Shown: positions 35,322-44,925, counted from the stretch's first letter. The stretch is DNA of 64,000 bases from Chitinophaga eiseniae (GCF_012641265.1 NZ_JABAHZ010000011.1:62001-126000); one strand, 5' to 3'. The notes: a model not told the origin generated them from the letters alone. Numbers and translations are program-made.

Positions 35322-36875
35322 ATGGCCAATCAGGACGCATTTCTGGACTATATCAAAAACGGCTATACCTTCAAAGGCGAGCATTTCAAATTAGGTTGTG
35401 CCATGTTGAACGGCGAAGTAGTTGCAGGAGCAGATGTATTGCTCCCACTGAGTACCCTCAACCGGCACGGCCTTATTGCAGGGGCTACGGGCACCGGTAA
35501 AACAAAAACCCTGCAGGTAATTGCAGAAGGACTGAGCGATGCCAGTGTACCTGTGCTCTTAATGGACATTAAAGGGGACTTGAGTGGTATTGCGGCTGCC
35601 GGCACCAGTAATCCTAAAATAACAGAAAGGTATCAGAAAATAGGTGGCAGCTGGAGCCCTGCAGCTTACCCGGCAGAATTACTGTCGCTCAGCCAGGAGA
35701 AAGGCGTGCGCCTTCGCGCTACCGTCAGCGAATTTGGCCCTATCCTCCTGTCAAAAATACTGGAGCTGAATGATACGCAAGCAGGCCTGGTGGCCATGCT
35801 GTTCAAGTATTGCGACGATAACAAGCTTCCCTTACTCGATTTAAAGGACTTTAAAAAAGTACTGCAATACGCCAGCGACGAAGGCAAGGCAGACCTGGAA
35901 AAAGACTACGGTAAAATATCCACCACTTCTACCGGCACTGTTTTACGTAAAGTGATAGAGTTGGAACAACAAGGCGCAGGTTTATTTTTCGGAGAAAAAT
36001 CCTTTGAAGTAGATGACCTGATGCGCGTGAGCGACGATGGCCGGGGCATGGTATCCATCCTGCGTGTAAGCGATATACAAGACAGGCCCAAACTCTTTTC
36101 CACCTTTATGCTTAGCCTGCTGGCCGAGTTATATGCCACCCTCCCGGAAGAAGGCGACCTTGATAAACCCAAGCTGGTCATGTTTATCGACGAAGCCCAT
36201 CTCATTTTCAATGAAGCCAGCGATGCGCTATTGAAACAAATAGATACCATCATAAAACTGATCCGCTCAAAAGGAGTAGGTATTTTCTTCTGTACCCAAA
36301 ACCCGATGGACGTACCTCCTTCTGTACTGGGACAGCTGGGCCTCAAAGTACAACACGCCCTGCGCGCGTTTACCGCCAACGACCGGAAAACCATCAAGCA
36401 AACCGCCGAGAACTACCCGTTATCGGACTTCTATAAAACAGACGAGCTGTTAACGCAGATAGGAATTGGTGAAGCGCTGGTTACCTGCCTGAATGAAAAA
36501 GGGGTACCTACCCCGCTCGCCGCTACCATGCTGGTTTCCCCAAGATCCCGGATGGATGTTTTAACAACAGCGGAAGTCGATGCCATCGCGGACAATTCCA
36601 AGCTCGTAAAAAAATACAGCGAAGAAATTGACAGCGAAAGCGCCTACGAAATTCTTACTGCCAAACTGCAGGAAGCAGCCGACAAAACCGCCGCCCAGGA
36701 AGCGCCTAAAGCCGCTGGCGGTAAACAAAAAGAAGAAAAAGGATTTATTGAACAGGTACTGGAAAGCTCTGCCGCCAGACAGGTAGGACGTACGGCCGCC
36801 AGCGTTATTACACGTAGCCTGCTGGGCGCACTGGGCCTGGGTGGACGAAGCAGTAAAAGTAAAAGTTGGTTTTAA
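35322..36875 (+). CDS. HerA-like / DUF853 ATPase (517 aa)
   Basis: Walker A GATGTGKTKTLQV, Walker B VMFIDEAHLIFN, and the arginine/sensor segment GIFFCTQNPMDVPPSVLGQLGLKVQHALRAFT define the HerA-like DUF853 (YjgR) family. A C-terminal linker rich in A, K and E (about 440-480) ends in a hydrophobic, glycine-rich tail (SLLGALGLGGRSSKSKSWF). HerA-type ATPases are hexameric DNA motors, but DUF853 members are uncharacterised. No NurA partner is present. It is a single gene with a short gap to the oxidoreductase. Confidence 0.92.
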   Translation: MANQDAFLDYIKNGYTFKGEHFKLGCAMLNGEVVAGADVLLPLSTLNRHGLIAGATGTGKTKTLQVIAEGLSDASVPVLLMDIKGDLSGIAAAGTSNPKITERYQKIGGSWSPAAYPAELLSLSQEKGVRLRATVSEFGPILLSKILELNDTQAGLVAMLFKYCDDNKLPLLDLKDFKKVLQYASDEGKADLEKDYGKISTTSTGTVLRKVIELEQQGAGLFFGEKSFEVDDLMRVSDDGRGMVSILRVSDIQDRPKLFSTFMLSLLAELYATLPEEGDLDKPKLVMFIDEAHLIFNEASDALLKQIDTIIKLIRSKGVGIFFCTQNPMDVPPSVLGQLGLKVQHALRAFTANDRKTIKQTAENYPLSDFYKTDELLTQIGIGEALVTCLNEKGVPTPLAATMLVSPRSRMDVLTTAEVDAIADNSKLVKKYSEEIDSESAYEILTAKLQEAADKTAAQEAPKAAGGKQKEEKGFIEQVLESSAARQVGRTAASVITRSLLGALGLGGRSSKSKSWF

Positions 36876-36926
36876 TTATGCAACCGGTAGCACTTCGCTG
36901 CCTGCTTACATCAATATATTTAAAGT

Positions 36927-37973
36927 ATGAGTAGAATTATCAAGACGGGCGTATGCTCGTACGGCATGTCCGGGCAAATATTTCATGCCCCCTTCCTCCA
37001 CGTAAATCCGGGATTCGAATTTACAGCGGTTGTAGAAAGAAGCAAGCACCTGGCTCAACAGCGGTACCCTAACGTAAAGGTATATACGAGCGTGGAAGAG
37101 ATGCTGGCCGATAAAGACCTGGAATTGATTGTAGTAAATACCCCCAACTACACGCACTACGATTATGTAAAAGCCGCCCTGGAAGCAGGAAAGAATGTAG
37201 TCGTAGAAAAGCCTTTTACAGTACACGCTAAAGAAGGTGAAGAGCTGGCGGCCCTGGCTGCATCAAAAGGACTGCTGCTCAGCGTTTATCACAACCGCCG
37301 CTACGACAGCGATTACAAAGTTGTTAAACAAATAGTGCAATCCGGCCAGTTGGGCGACATCCTTGAAGCAGAAATACACTACGACCGTTTCAAAGAAGAA
37401 CTCAGCTACAAAAAGCATAAAGAAGTGGGCGGTCCTGGTACCGGCTCCCTGTACGACCTGGGCTCTCACCTGATCGACCAGGCCATTACACTGTTTGGCA
37501 TGCCTAAAGCAGTATGGGCGGATATCCGGGTTATCCGCAGGGACTCGATTGTAGATGATTATTTTGAACTGGTACTTTATTATGATCAGCTGCGCGCCCG
37601 CGTAAAATGCAGTTACCTGGTAAGGGAAGCCCTGCCGGCTTACCAGATACACGGACGCATTGGTTCCTTTATCAAAACCAAGTCCGATATACAGGAAGCC
37701 CAGCTGCAAAGAGGCCTTTTCCCCAACAGTCCCGACTGGGGAGCAGAAGCGCCACACGAATGGGGTTTATTACATACCGAAATTGATGGTAAAGTCGTAA
37801 AGAAATATATCCCCGGCGGTAGCGGCAATTACATGGACTATTACCAGGGAGTATACGAAGCCCTGGTCAATAAAGCCGCCAACCCGGTGCCTCCGCAAGA
37901 TGCTATTAAAGTAATCAGGGTAATAGAAGCTGCTTTTGAGAGCAGTAAGGAAGGGAAAGTAGTTACCTTATAA
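36927..37973 (+). CDS. Gfo/Idh/MocA-family oxidoreductase (348 aa)
   Basis: The N-terminal Rossmann domain begins IKTGVCSYGMSGQIFHAPFLH, with NTPNYTHYDYVKAALEAGKNVVVEKPF holding the EKP motif that binds the nicotinamide, and YHNRRYDSDY. The C-terminal domain has LYDLGSHLIDQAI with the family histidine. The best family match is scyllo-inositol dehydrogenase / YdgJ-like sugar oxidoreductases, NAD(P) dependent. No sugar pathway genes are nearby, so the substrate is open. It is terminated by the hairpin at 37981. Confidence 0.92.
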   Translation: MSRIIKTGVCSYGMSGQIFHAPFLHVNPGFEFTAVVERSKHLAQQRYPNVKVYTSVEEMLADKDLELIVVNTPNYTHYDYVKAALEAGKNVVVEKPFTVHAKEGEELAALAASKGLLLSVYHNRRYDSDYKVVKQIVQSGQLGDILEAEIHYDRFKEELSYKKHKEVGGPGTGSLYDLGSHLIDQAITLFGMPKAVWADIRVIRRDSIVDDYFELVLYYDQLRARVKCSYLVREALPAYQIHGRIGSFIKTKSDIQEAQLQRGLFPNSPDWGAEAPHEWGLLHTEIDGKVVKKYIPGGSGNYMDYYQGVYEALVNKAANPVPPQDAIKVIRVIEAAFESSKEGKVVTL

Positions 37974-37980
37974 TTGCTGT

Positions 37981-38014
37981 GCTTTCAGCTCTCAGCTACC
38001 TGAGAGCTGAAAGC
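37981..38014. terminator. Bidirectional hairpin with recQ stop in the loop
   Basis: A perfect 15-bp stem GCTTTCAGCTCTCAG/CTGAGAGCTGAAAGC with a 4-base loop CTAC. The convergent recQ stop codon (37996-37998) forms the loop, 8 bases after the oxidoreductase stop. Intrinsic termination is likely but there is no T tract on either side. Confidence 0.65.
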
Positions 38015-39903
38015 CTACCCGCTTCATCGCGAAACACCAGTCCTTCTTCATTCAGGAATTGCAATACTTCCATCAGGTCGTTTCTTCCCACGTCCTGCAT
38101 TTTTCCCTGTAATGCGATAAACAACAGAGGTTCTGCTTTCAAATAGTTGATAACGGTATCGGATATACGTTTAAATGCGGTGGCATCCAGCGGTTTTGAT
38201 TTCTTTTTCAAACAAATATCACATACGCCGCAGGGCGCACATTCCTTTTCTCCGAAATAGGCTACCAGCTGCTGTGTGCGGCAGGTATCACGGTTCCGGG
38301 CATACGCAAACATTGCCTCCAGTCTGTCGGCATACACTTTTTTACGCACCTCTACCCTGGCCATATTAACGCGCAGGTACTGCGCCGAGGCCCGTTCATG
38401 CAGGAAGCAGAGCTGTGGCTGATCGCGGCGCGGCTGATACCGCAATACACCGTAGTTATGCAGTTGTTGCAGTTGGGCAGCAATATCATCGTCTTCCATG
38501 AGCATGATACGGCCTATCTGCCTTTCATAAACAGGTACGGCATTATCGAAGATTCCTTCATAGGTACGCAGCAACGTTTTAATAATTTCTTCCAATGCAG
38601 GATATGCATTTTCGAACTCATACAACGATGCTTTGTCGGTAACAAATTCTGCACGGGAGGGCAGGAATACACTTTCGCTTAATTGCAGCACCCCTTCCTG
38701 TTCCAGCAGGCGTACGGCGCTATAGGCCATGGTAAGGTTCAGCTGAAAAACACGGGCAAAGTCATTGATATCAAAATCAAAGTACATGCCTTCTGCGCTG
38801 CCTATAGGCACTTGTAAATAGTTGACGATGGCCTGGTACACCTCGCGAATTTGTTCCAGTGTAGGAAACTGCATGGCTATGCGTTCCTGCATATCTGCCA
38901 GTTCATCTTCATTATAAAGCAATACCGCGTAGGCTTTTTGTTCATCACGCCCTGCCCGTCCGGCTTCCTGGTAATAGGCTTCCAGGCTGTCGGGCATATC
39001 ATAGTGTACCACGATGCGTACATCCGGTTTATCGATCCCCATCCCAAAAGCATTGGTGCATACCATGATACGGGTTTCATTATTGATCCAGGCTTCCTGT
39101 CTCGCAGCGCGTTCTGCCTGGGGCAATCCGGCATGATAGTAACTGGCCGGGATGCCCTGTAATGCCAGCAGGGAGGCTATCTCTTTTGTTTTTTTGCGAT
39201 TGCGGCAATACACAATACCACATCCGGGCACACGTTCCAGCAGGTATTTTACCTTATCAATTTTGGTAGCCTCCTCCAGCACGCTGTAAGAAAGATTGGC
39301 CCTGGCAAAGCTTTTGGTAAATACCTGGGCGTCTTTCATCAGCAGCTTATCACAGATATCCGTTTGCACTTTAGGCGTGGCAGAAGCAGTAAGTGCCAGT
39401 ACCGGCGCGTGTGGGAAGAAACTCCGGATTTCGGCAATTTCCAGGTAGGCTGGCCGGAAATCGTATCCCCATTGTGAAATACAATGTGCTTCATCTACCG
39501 CTATCATATTTACCGGTAGTCCATCGCAGTAGGTTTGAAAAAGTTTGCTTTGTAGTCTTTCCGGAGATACATATAAAAACTTGCATCCACCGCGGCGGGC
39601 GGCTTCCAGTACTCTCTCTACCTCTTTATATTGCATGCCGGAATAGATGGAATAGGCCGTAATACCTCTTCGTTTCAGGTTCACAACCTGGTCTTTCATC
39701 AAGGCAATGAGCGGCGTAATAACCAGGCATAAACCTGGTTTCATCATGGCCGGCACCTGGAAACAGATAGACTTTCCCCCTCCGGTAGGCAGCAGTGCCA
39801 GCGTATCCTGGTCCTTTAATATGGAATTGACAATATCTTCCTGTAAAGGGCGAAACTGCTGGTATCCCCAGTATTGTTGCAATATGGCTACGGGTGTACT
39901 CAA
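37996..39903 (-). CDS. recQ: ATP-dependent DNA helicase RecQ (635 aa)
   Basis: Helicase motifs in order: Q motif FRPLQEDIV, Walker A LPTGGGKSICFQ, DEAH in VDEAHCISQWG, TATA-type LTASATPKV, and motif VI QEAGRAGRDE. The RecQ-Ct zinc site is at the C-terminus (CRTQQLVAYFGEKECAPCGVCDIC). The last part does not read as a clear HRDC domain. RecQ unwinds recombination intermediates and stalled forks. The start codon is TTG at 39903 (LSTPVAILQQYWG read as M); no in-frame ATG or GTG lies between an upstream stop and the first motif. Confidence 0.96.
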   Translation of the reverse strand: MSTPVAILQQYWGYQQFRPLQEDIVNSILKDQDTLALLPTGGGKSICFQVPAMMKPGLCLVITPLIALMKDQVVNLKRRGITAYSIYSGMQYKEVERVLEAARRGGCKFLYVSPERLQSKLFQTYCDGLPVNMIAVDEAHCISQWGYDFRPAYLEIAEIRSFFPHAPVLALTASATPKVQTDICDKLLMKDAQVFTKSFARANLSYSVLEEATKIDKVKYLLERVPGCGIVYCRNRKKTKEIASLLALQGIPASYYHAGLPQAERAARQEAWINNETRIMVCTNAFGMGIDKPDVRIVVHYDMPDSLEAYYQEAGRAGRDEQKAYAVLLYNEDELADMQERIAMQFPTLEQIREVYQAIVNYLQVPIGSAEGMYFDFDINDFARVFQLNLTMAYSAVRLLEQEGVLQLSESVFLPSRAEFVTDKASLYEFENAYPALEEIIKTLLRTYEGIFDNAVPVYERQIGRIMLMEDDDIAAQLQQLHNYGVLRYQPRRDQPQLCFLHERASAQYLRVNMARVEVRKKVYADRLEAMFAYARNRDTCRTQQLVAYFGEKECAPCGVCDICLKKKSKPLDATAFKRISDTVINYLKAEPLLFIALQGKMQDVGRNDLMEVLQFLNEEGLVFRDEAGRLSALR

Positions 39904-39942
39904 AGAAAAATTTAATGGTTATTGCGAAGATAACTTATAAGG

Positions 39943-40058
39943 GCGTAAAGCAGAAAGCGCAAAGCAAAAAGCTATTGAGGAGAATGACCAGCGCGAATTG
40001 GTATCCGCTAAGATTGTTCTTCACAATAGCTTTTTGCTTTGCGCTTTCTGCTTTGCGC
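39943..40058. repeat. Heptad palindrome B, between copA-type gene and recQ
   Basis: Arms 39943-39977 and 40024-40058 form a 35-bp inverted repeat with one mismatch (G-T in RNA). The arm is five 7-base units: GCGTAAA, GCAGAAA, GCGCAAA, GCAAAAA, GCTATTG. The loop resembles that of copy C at 59566 (GGAGAATGACCAG, GCGA, CGCTAAGATTGTTC). It ends 4 bases before the stop of the P-type ATPase gene and lies 39 bases upstream of recQ. Confidence 0.92.
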
Positions 40059-40062
40059 TTTT

Positions 40063-42165
40063 TTAGAATACTTTCTTATAACGCAATCTCACAGAATTAA
40101 CTGCCAGCACTACATCAGACAATCCCATAATACCTGCACCCACAATAGGATTCAGGAATCCCAGGGCTGCTACCGGTATGGCTACTACGTTATAAATAAA
40201 CGCCCAGAAGAGGTTTTGTTTAATCGTGAGATAAGTATGCTTTCCCAAGCCCAGGGCCAGTGGCAGAGATCCGAGATGATTATTGAGCAGCACTACGTTG
40301 GCGCTTTGCATAGCTACCTGTGTAGCATCGCTCAATGATATACCGATGGTGGCTTTAGCCAGTGCCGGCGCATCGTTGATCCCATCGCCCACCATGGCGG
40401 TAGGTGCTGTTTTCAGGAGCGTATCCACCATTTGCAGTTTTTGCTCCGGCGATTGTTCAGCATAGATAGCCGTGATGCCCAGCTTTTCGCCCAGCTCCCG
40501 GCATTTGCGGGTAGTATCTCCGCTCAGCAGGATCGGCTCAATACCAGCCTGTTTCAGTTGAGCAATTACGGCAGCAGCTTCCGGTCTGATTTCATCGCTG
40601 AAGTCAATCCACCCGGTCAGCTGGCCATTCTTCAGGAGATATAAGTTGTGACTGTCATCGGTGGTGGCATTACCGGCCAGTCGGAAAGAACCCAGTTCCC
40701 ATTGATTACCGGCTTTATCGCTGGCGCGCATCCCCAATCCTTTATGCTCTCTCACCTGTTGTAAAGGCAGTTCCCCGGCGGTTTTCCAAAGTGCGGCGAT
40801 AGAGCGGGCAATCGGGTGCGAGGAATATTTCTCCAGGCTATATACCACCTGTTTAAACTCATCTTCCGACATATTAAAAAACCGGCAGGCGCTCAGCTCC
40901 AGCTTACCGGTGGTAAGGGTACCCGTTTTGTCGAATACCACCTGCCTGATATCTTTAAACATTTCCAGGGTATGTCCGCCTTTAATGAGAATACCATTAC
41001 GGGCAGCACGTCCCAGGCCCACCATTACTGCCGCCGGCGTAGCCAGTCCCATGGCACAGGGACAGGCAATCACCAGTACAGCTACGCTGCGCATCATGGC
41101 TGTAGCCAGCGTAGTATGTCCGATGAAATACCAGCCTGCAAAAGTAATCACTGCAATACTGAGCACCAGGGGTACGAATATAGCGCTGATGCGGTCGGCC
41201 AGCTTTTGCATGGGCGGTTTATCGGCCTGGGCTTGTTTTACCAGCTCTATAATGTAGGATAATACTGTATCCTTGCCTGTAGCGGTGATATATACCTTGA
41301 TGCTGCCATCTTCCAGTATCGTACCGCCTATGACCTTATCCTTTTCTTTTTTACTGACAGGGGTGCTTTCGCCGGTAATCATCGATTCATTGATATGCCC
41401 GCTGCCCCAGTAGATGGTGCCATCCATGGGTATTTTGTCGCCCGTATTTACCAGTACGCAATCGCCTGTGCGAAGGGTGCGGTTATCTACTTCATGGATA
41501 TGTTCGTGTCCGTGATCCGTGTTAATAAGCCTTGCAGTGGTAATTTGCATACGGGCCAGCTCTGAAATGGCCGTGGTAGTTTGTTTTACGGATCGCTCTT
41601 CCAGCATATTACCCAGGAATACCAGGGTAATGATGGCGGCGGTAGTTTCATAAAACATATAGTCGGGGCTGCCATATACCACGGTACCTACAAAACTATA
41701 TACAAAGGCAGCGGTAGCGCCCAATGTTACCAGCACGTCCATATTGGCCATACGGTTGATCAGGGATCTGACTGCGCTCTTTCCAAAATGCCACATCCCG
41801 GTGAGATATACCGGCAGGGTAAGCCCAAACTGTACCCAGGACTGGTGCAGCCAGGGCCAGCTCACCCACATATGCAATAACAGGGGTGCCGTAAATATGG
41901 CGCAAAAAATGAATTTGAATGTAAGGGAGGTATAAAACTTCCGTTCGGCGGGCTTATCTTCCGGCAATACCACGCGGTAACCCATCTGGGCAATTCCTTC
42001 CAGCGCTTCCTTAGAATCGGCTCCCGACGGGGCTGTAAAGCTCACTTCTTCTGTAGCGAAACTGACATTTACATCCTGCATCCCTTTTTTTTCCAGGTAT
42101 TTGGAAACACTGAGTGCACAACTGGTGCAATGCATCCCTTCTACCTTGCAACTTACTGGTGTCAT
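40063..42165 (-). CDS. copA: Copper-type P1B ATPase (700 aa)
   Basis: An N-terminal heavy-metal domain carries GMHCTSC (C13, C16). Membrane segments follow, with TGES (actuator, MITGESTPV), the intramembrane CPC in VIACPCAMGLATPAA, the phosphorylation site DKTGTLTTGK and GDGINDAPAL. The CPC and CxxC point to Cu(I) or Ag(I) export. One metal-binding domain only. It lies divergent to tsaE with a 184-base gap that holds two 13-base direct repeats, and its end is followed by palindrome B. No copper sensor is adjacent. Confidence 0.95.
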   Translation of the reverse strand: MTPVSCKVEGMHCTSCALSVSKYLEKKGMQDVNVSFATEEVSFTAPSGADSKEALEGIAQMGYRVVLPEDKPAERKFYTSLTFKFIFCAIFTAPLLLHMWVSWPWLHQSWVQFGLTLPVYLTGMWHFGKSAVRSLINRMANMDVLVTLGATAAFVYSFVGTVVYGSPDYMFYETTAAIITLVFLGNMLEERSVKQTTTAISELARMQITTARLINTDHGHEHIHEVDNRTLRTGDCVLVNTGDKIPMDGTIYWGSGHINESMITGESTPVSKKEKDKVIGGTILEDGSIKVYITATGKDTVLSYIIELVKQAQADKPPMQKLADRISAIFVPLVLSIAVITFAGWYFIGHTTLATAMMRSVAVLVIACPCAMGLATPAAVMVGLGRAARNGILIKGGHTLEMFKDIRQVVFDKTGTLTTGKLELSACRFFNMSEDEFKQVVYSLEKYSSHPIARSIAALWKTAGELPLQQVREHKGLGMRASDKAGNQWELGSFRLAGNATTDDSHNLYLLKNGQLTGWIDFSDEIRPEAAAVIAQLKQAGIEPILLSGDTTRKCRELGEKLGITAIYAEQSPEQKLQMVDTLLKTAPTAMVGDGINDAPALAKATIGISLSDATQVAMQSANVVLLNNHLGSLPLALGLGKHTYLTIKQNLFWAFIYNVVAIPVAALGFLNPIVGAGIMGLSDVVLAVNSVRLRYKKVF

Positions 42166-42220
42166 CTGAGATCTTCCTCCTGTTTACAAAGTTATTGGCT
42201 GAGGCAATAAAGCTGGAAAA

Positions 42221-42313
42221 TATTAATGCAACGGCGAGTCATTTGAACGGGCATTTTCGGCCAGGGTGGCCGATTTATCTTCTTCTTACCGATGAGCAGG
42301 TATTAATGCAACG
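42221..42313. repeat. 13-base direct repeat pair in copA-tsaE divergent region
   Basis: TATTAATGCAACG occurs at 42221-42233 and again at 42301-42313, 80 bases apart and both upstream of the divergent copper ATPase and tsaE genes. A short palindrome CGGCC...GGCCG lies between them. The spacing could suit a regulator, but it may be chance or old duplication. Confidence 0.55.
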
Positions 42314-42349
42314 AAGCAGCATTTTGGGGTTATTTATGTAAATTCGTGC

Positions 42350-42787
42350 ATGCAATGGACATTTACGCTGGACCAACTACCGGCAACCGCCCAACAATTC
42401 TGGGAATATTTTGCTGACAAACAGGTATTTACATTAGACGGCCCGATGGGAGCAGGTAAAACCACACTGGTAAAGGCTTTATGCACAGCCAAAGGTGTAG
42501 AAGACGCCACCGCCAGCCCCACTTTTTCCATTATCAACGAATATGGCTACACAGATGCCGGAGGCCAGCCCCGGCGTATCTTCCACCTGGACCTCTACCG
42601 GCTCCGGGACGAAGATGACGCCATCAGCGCCGGCGTGGAGGATACCCTTTACCAGGATGCGATCTGCTTTGTGGAATGGCCCGAAGTAGTAGCCCCCCTT
42701 TTACCACCCGGTACCATACATCTGCAACTGGAAGTGCAGCCCGACGAAAAAAGGGTGCTGCGTGAAATCGCTTCCTCTCTCAAATGA
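42350..42787 (+). CDS. tsaE: TsaE, ATPase of tRNA threonylcarbamoyladenosine synthesis (145 aa)
   Basis: Walker A GPMGAGKTTL (31-40), TASPTFSIINEY, FHLDLYRLRDEDDAI and VEWPEVVAPLLP are the classic TsaE (YjeE) motifs. It acts with TsaB and TsaD in adding threonylcarbamoyl to A37 of ANN-reading tRNAs. Full length. The gene is 43 bases before alanine dehydrogenase, an association known in Bacteroidota where porX is often adjacent too; here porX is 16 kb away. Confidence 0.95.
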   Translation: MQWTFTLDQLPATAQQFWEYFADKQVFTLDGPMGAGKTTLVKALCTAKGVEDATASPTFSIINEYGYTDAGGQPRRIFHLDLYRLRDEDDAISAGVEDTLYQDAICFVEWPEVVAPLLPPGTIHLQLEVQPDEKRVLREIASSLK

Positions 42788-42789
42788 TG

Positions 42790-42797
42790 TATCTTTG
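42790..42797 (+). promoter_or_regulatory. Candidate -7 box before alanine dehydrogenase
   Basis: TATCTTTG fits TAnnTTTG and begins 2 bases after the tsaE stop, 33 bases before the ATG at 42831. No TTTG at -33. It could give ald a separate transcript. Confidence 0.4.
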
Positions 42798-42830
42798 AAT
42801 ACTTCGATTTATAAAAACTGAACACCGCAT

Positions 42831-44048
42831 ATGGAGCAGAGGCAAAAACCTGTAGTAAGTGCTGGATTTACCTATTCACCACTCGAGGAGACGCTGGACA
42901 TTCCGCAGAAAAATTCCCGTTTGTTTATAGGTATTCCCAAAGAGACGTCTTTCCAGGAGAACCGGATTGCCCTTACGCCCGATGCAGTCAGCATTTTAGC
43001 GGCACATGGACACCACATTGTGGTAGAACATAAAGCGGGCGATGGATCGCACTATTATGATACTGACTACTCCGAAGCCGGGGCAGAAATAGTATACGAT
43101 AAAAAAGAAGTCTTTAAAGCGGAAATTATCGTAAAATCCGCTCCCCTGAACGATGAAGAAATAGAACTCCTCCACGCTCATCAGATCGTTATTTCCCCTA
43201 TTCACCTGGCAGCCCTGAAAGCGCTACAGGTACAGAAAATGATGGATAAGCGTATCACCCTGTTATCTTTCGAAAACCTGAAAGATGATGCCGGTACCTA
43301 CCCTATTGTACGGGCTATGAGTGAAATTGCCGGTGGGGCCTGTATGCTGATTGCCGGGCAATACCTGAGCAATGATAACAAAGGTAAGGGCATCCTGCTG
43401 GGAGGTGTTACTGGTATCCCACCTACCAAGGTGGTGATCATAGGCGCCGGTATTGTGGGCGAATTTGCAGCCCGTACCGCGCTGGCCCTGGGATCTTCCG
43501 TAAAAGTATTCGATAACAACATTTATAAGCTGAAAAGGCTTCAAAACAACATCGGCGTACGGGTGTTCACCTCCGTTATCCAGCCCAAAGTACTGGCAGA
43601 GCAACTACGGAATGCCGACGTAGCAGTAGGCGCCCTGTCGTCGCAAAGCGGACGCACCCCCATAGTAGTAAGCGAATCGATGGTGAGCAATATGAAAGCC
43701 GGTTCCGTGATCGTGGATGTGAGCATCGACCGGGGCGGTTGTTTCGAAACCTCTGAAATTACCACCCACGAAAACCCCGTGTTCAAAAAATATGATGTGG
43801 TGCATTACTGTGTACCCAATATTCCTTCCGGATTTGCCCGCACGGCCTCTGAAGCCATCAGCAATGTACTGATGCCGTTACTGGTAGAAGCTGCCGATGA
43901 TGGCGGATTTGAGAACCTGGTGTGGATTAAGCGGGGCGTACGTAATGGTATTTACCTGTATAAAGGGGCATTAACCAATTACCATTTGAGCGAGAAATTC
44001 AAATTGAAATATACCGACCTGGAACTGCTGCTGGCGGTGAAAGGATAG
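42831..44048 (+). CDS. ald: Alanine dehydrogenase-family protein (405 aa)
   Basis: The N-terminal part has GIPKETSFQENRIALTPDAV, with the Arg and Lys that bind pyruvate in this family; the central Rossmann fold has VVIIGAGIVGEFAARTALALGSSVKVFD; the last part has VVHYCVPNIPSGFARTASEAIS. It is about 35 residues longer at the N-terminus than classic Ald (MEQRQKPVVSAGFTYSPLEE). The enzyme should interconvert L-alanine and pyruvate with NAD. The PNT/saccharopine dehydrogenase relatives are alternatives. It ends at a strong bidirectional hairpin. Confidence 0.9.
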   Translation: MEQRQKPVVSAGFTYSPLEETLDIPQKNSRLFIGIPKETSFQENRIALTPDAVSILAAHGHHIVVEHKAGDGSHYYDTDYSEAGAEIVYDKKEVFKAEIIVKSAPLNDEEIELLHAHQIVISPIHLAALKALQVQKMMDKRITLLSFENLKDDAGTYPIVRAMSEIAGGACMLIAGQYLSNDNKGKGILLGGVTGIPPTKVVIIGAGIVGEFAARTALALGSSVKVFDNNIYKLKRLQNNIGVRVFTSVIQPKVLAEQLRNADVAVGALSSQSGRTPIVVSESMVSNMKAGSVIVDVSIDRGGCFETSEITTHENPVFKKYDVVHYCVPNIPSGFARTASEAISNVLMPLLVEAADDGGFENLVWIKRGVRNGIYLYKGALTNYHLSEKFKLKYTDLELLLAVKG

Positions 44049-44058
44049 GCGGATAAGA

Positions 44059-44099
44059 TTGACTGCTTTATGCCGGCAACCGGCATAAAGCAGTCAATA
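44059..44099. terminator. Bidirectional hairpin between ald and uppP
   Basis: A perfect 19-bp stem ATTGACTGCTTTATGCCGG with its complement and a 3-base loop fills the gap between the convergent stops at 44048 and 44103. The arm contains one GC-N2-AAA unit (GCATAAA). T tract is weak on both sides. Confidence 0.75.
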
Positions 44100-44102
44100 A
44101 AA

Positions 44103-44903
44103 TTATACTTCGAGAGAATACCCCATCAGGATAGCGGCTATAATAACCAGCCCGATCACAATCCGGTAATAACCCCACATTTTAAATCCGTATTTCTTTA
44201 CTGCACCGATAAAGAATTTGATAGCGCCCAGGGCTACTACAAATGCTACCACGTTGCCTATTAGCAGAAGTTTCAGGTTTTCAGGATGTGCCATCAGCAG
44301 TTCTTTTCCTTTCAGGAGTTTGTATCCTGTAGCTGCCGCCATGGTAGGCACTGCCAGGAAAAAGGAGAATTCTGCGGCTACACTGCGCGATAATTTTTGC
44401 TGCATACCTCCAACAATGGAAGCCGCACTACGACTGGTACCGGGGATCATGGCCAGGCACTGGTAAAACCCAATGCGAAGGGCCGTAAAAATATTGATCT
44501 TTTCCTCTGAATCGATGACAGGTGCCTTAAACCAGTTATCTACAAAAAGTAGTATGATACCCCCTACGAAGAGGGTAATGCCCACCGTCAGCGGACTTTC
44601 CAGCATGGCGTCTATTTTTTTGCTGAATAAGAATCCTAAGATCAGCGCGGGGATAACAGCTACGATCAACTTGAGATAGAAGTTAAACCGGTTTTTGTCG
44701 AATACCAGGAACTTTCTCCAGTAAAATACCACTACCGCCAGGATAGCGCCCAATTGGATCACTACTTCAAACAGCTTGGTAAATTCGTCCTTGCTTATTC
44801 CCAGTAATGAACTCACAATGATCATATGACCAGTGGAGGAAATAGGGAGAAACTCTGTCAATCCTTCTACAATGGCAATAATGATAGCCTGTAAAACATT
44901 CAT
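44103..44903 (-). CDS. uppP: Undecaprenyl-diphosphate phosphatase (266 aa)
   Basis: Signature segments are present: GLTEFLPISSTGHMIIV (glutamate-rich loop and conserved Ser) and PGTSRSAASIVGGM (PGxSRSG-like). Seven to eight membrane segments are visible. It recycles the lipid carrier C55-PP for cell-wall and surface glycan synthesis. I use ATG 44903 (MNVLQAIIIAIVEG), the usual family start, rather than the in-frame ATG at 44945. A terminator lies between it and the upstream DUF3098 gene. Confidence 0.95.
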   Translation of the reverse strand: MNVLQAIIIAIVEGLTEFLPISSTGHMIIVSSLLGISKDEFTKLFEVVIQLGAILAVVVFYWRKFLVFDKNRFNFYLKLIVAVIPALILGFLFSKKIDAMLESPLTVGITLFVGGIILLFVDNWFKAPVIDSEEKINIFTALRIGFYQCLAMIPGTSRSAASIVGGMQQKLSRSVAAEFSFFLAVPTMAAATGYKLLKGKELLMAHPENLKLLLIGNVVAFVVALGAIKFFIGAVKKYGFKMWGYYRIVIGLVIIAAILMGYSLEV

Positions 44904-44925
44904 TGATTTAATATGGTTAAAAGTT

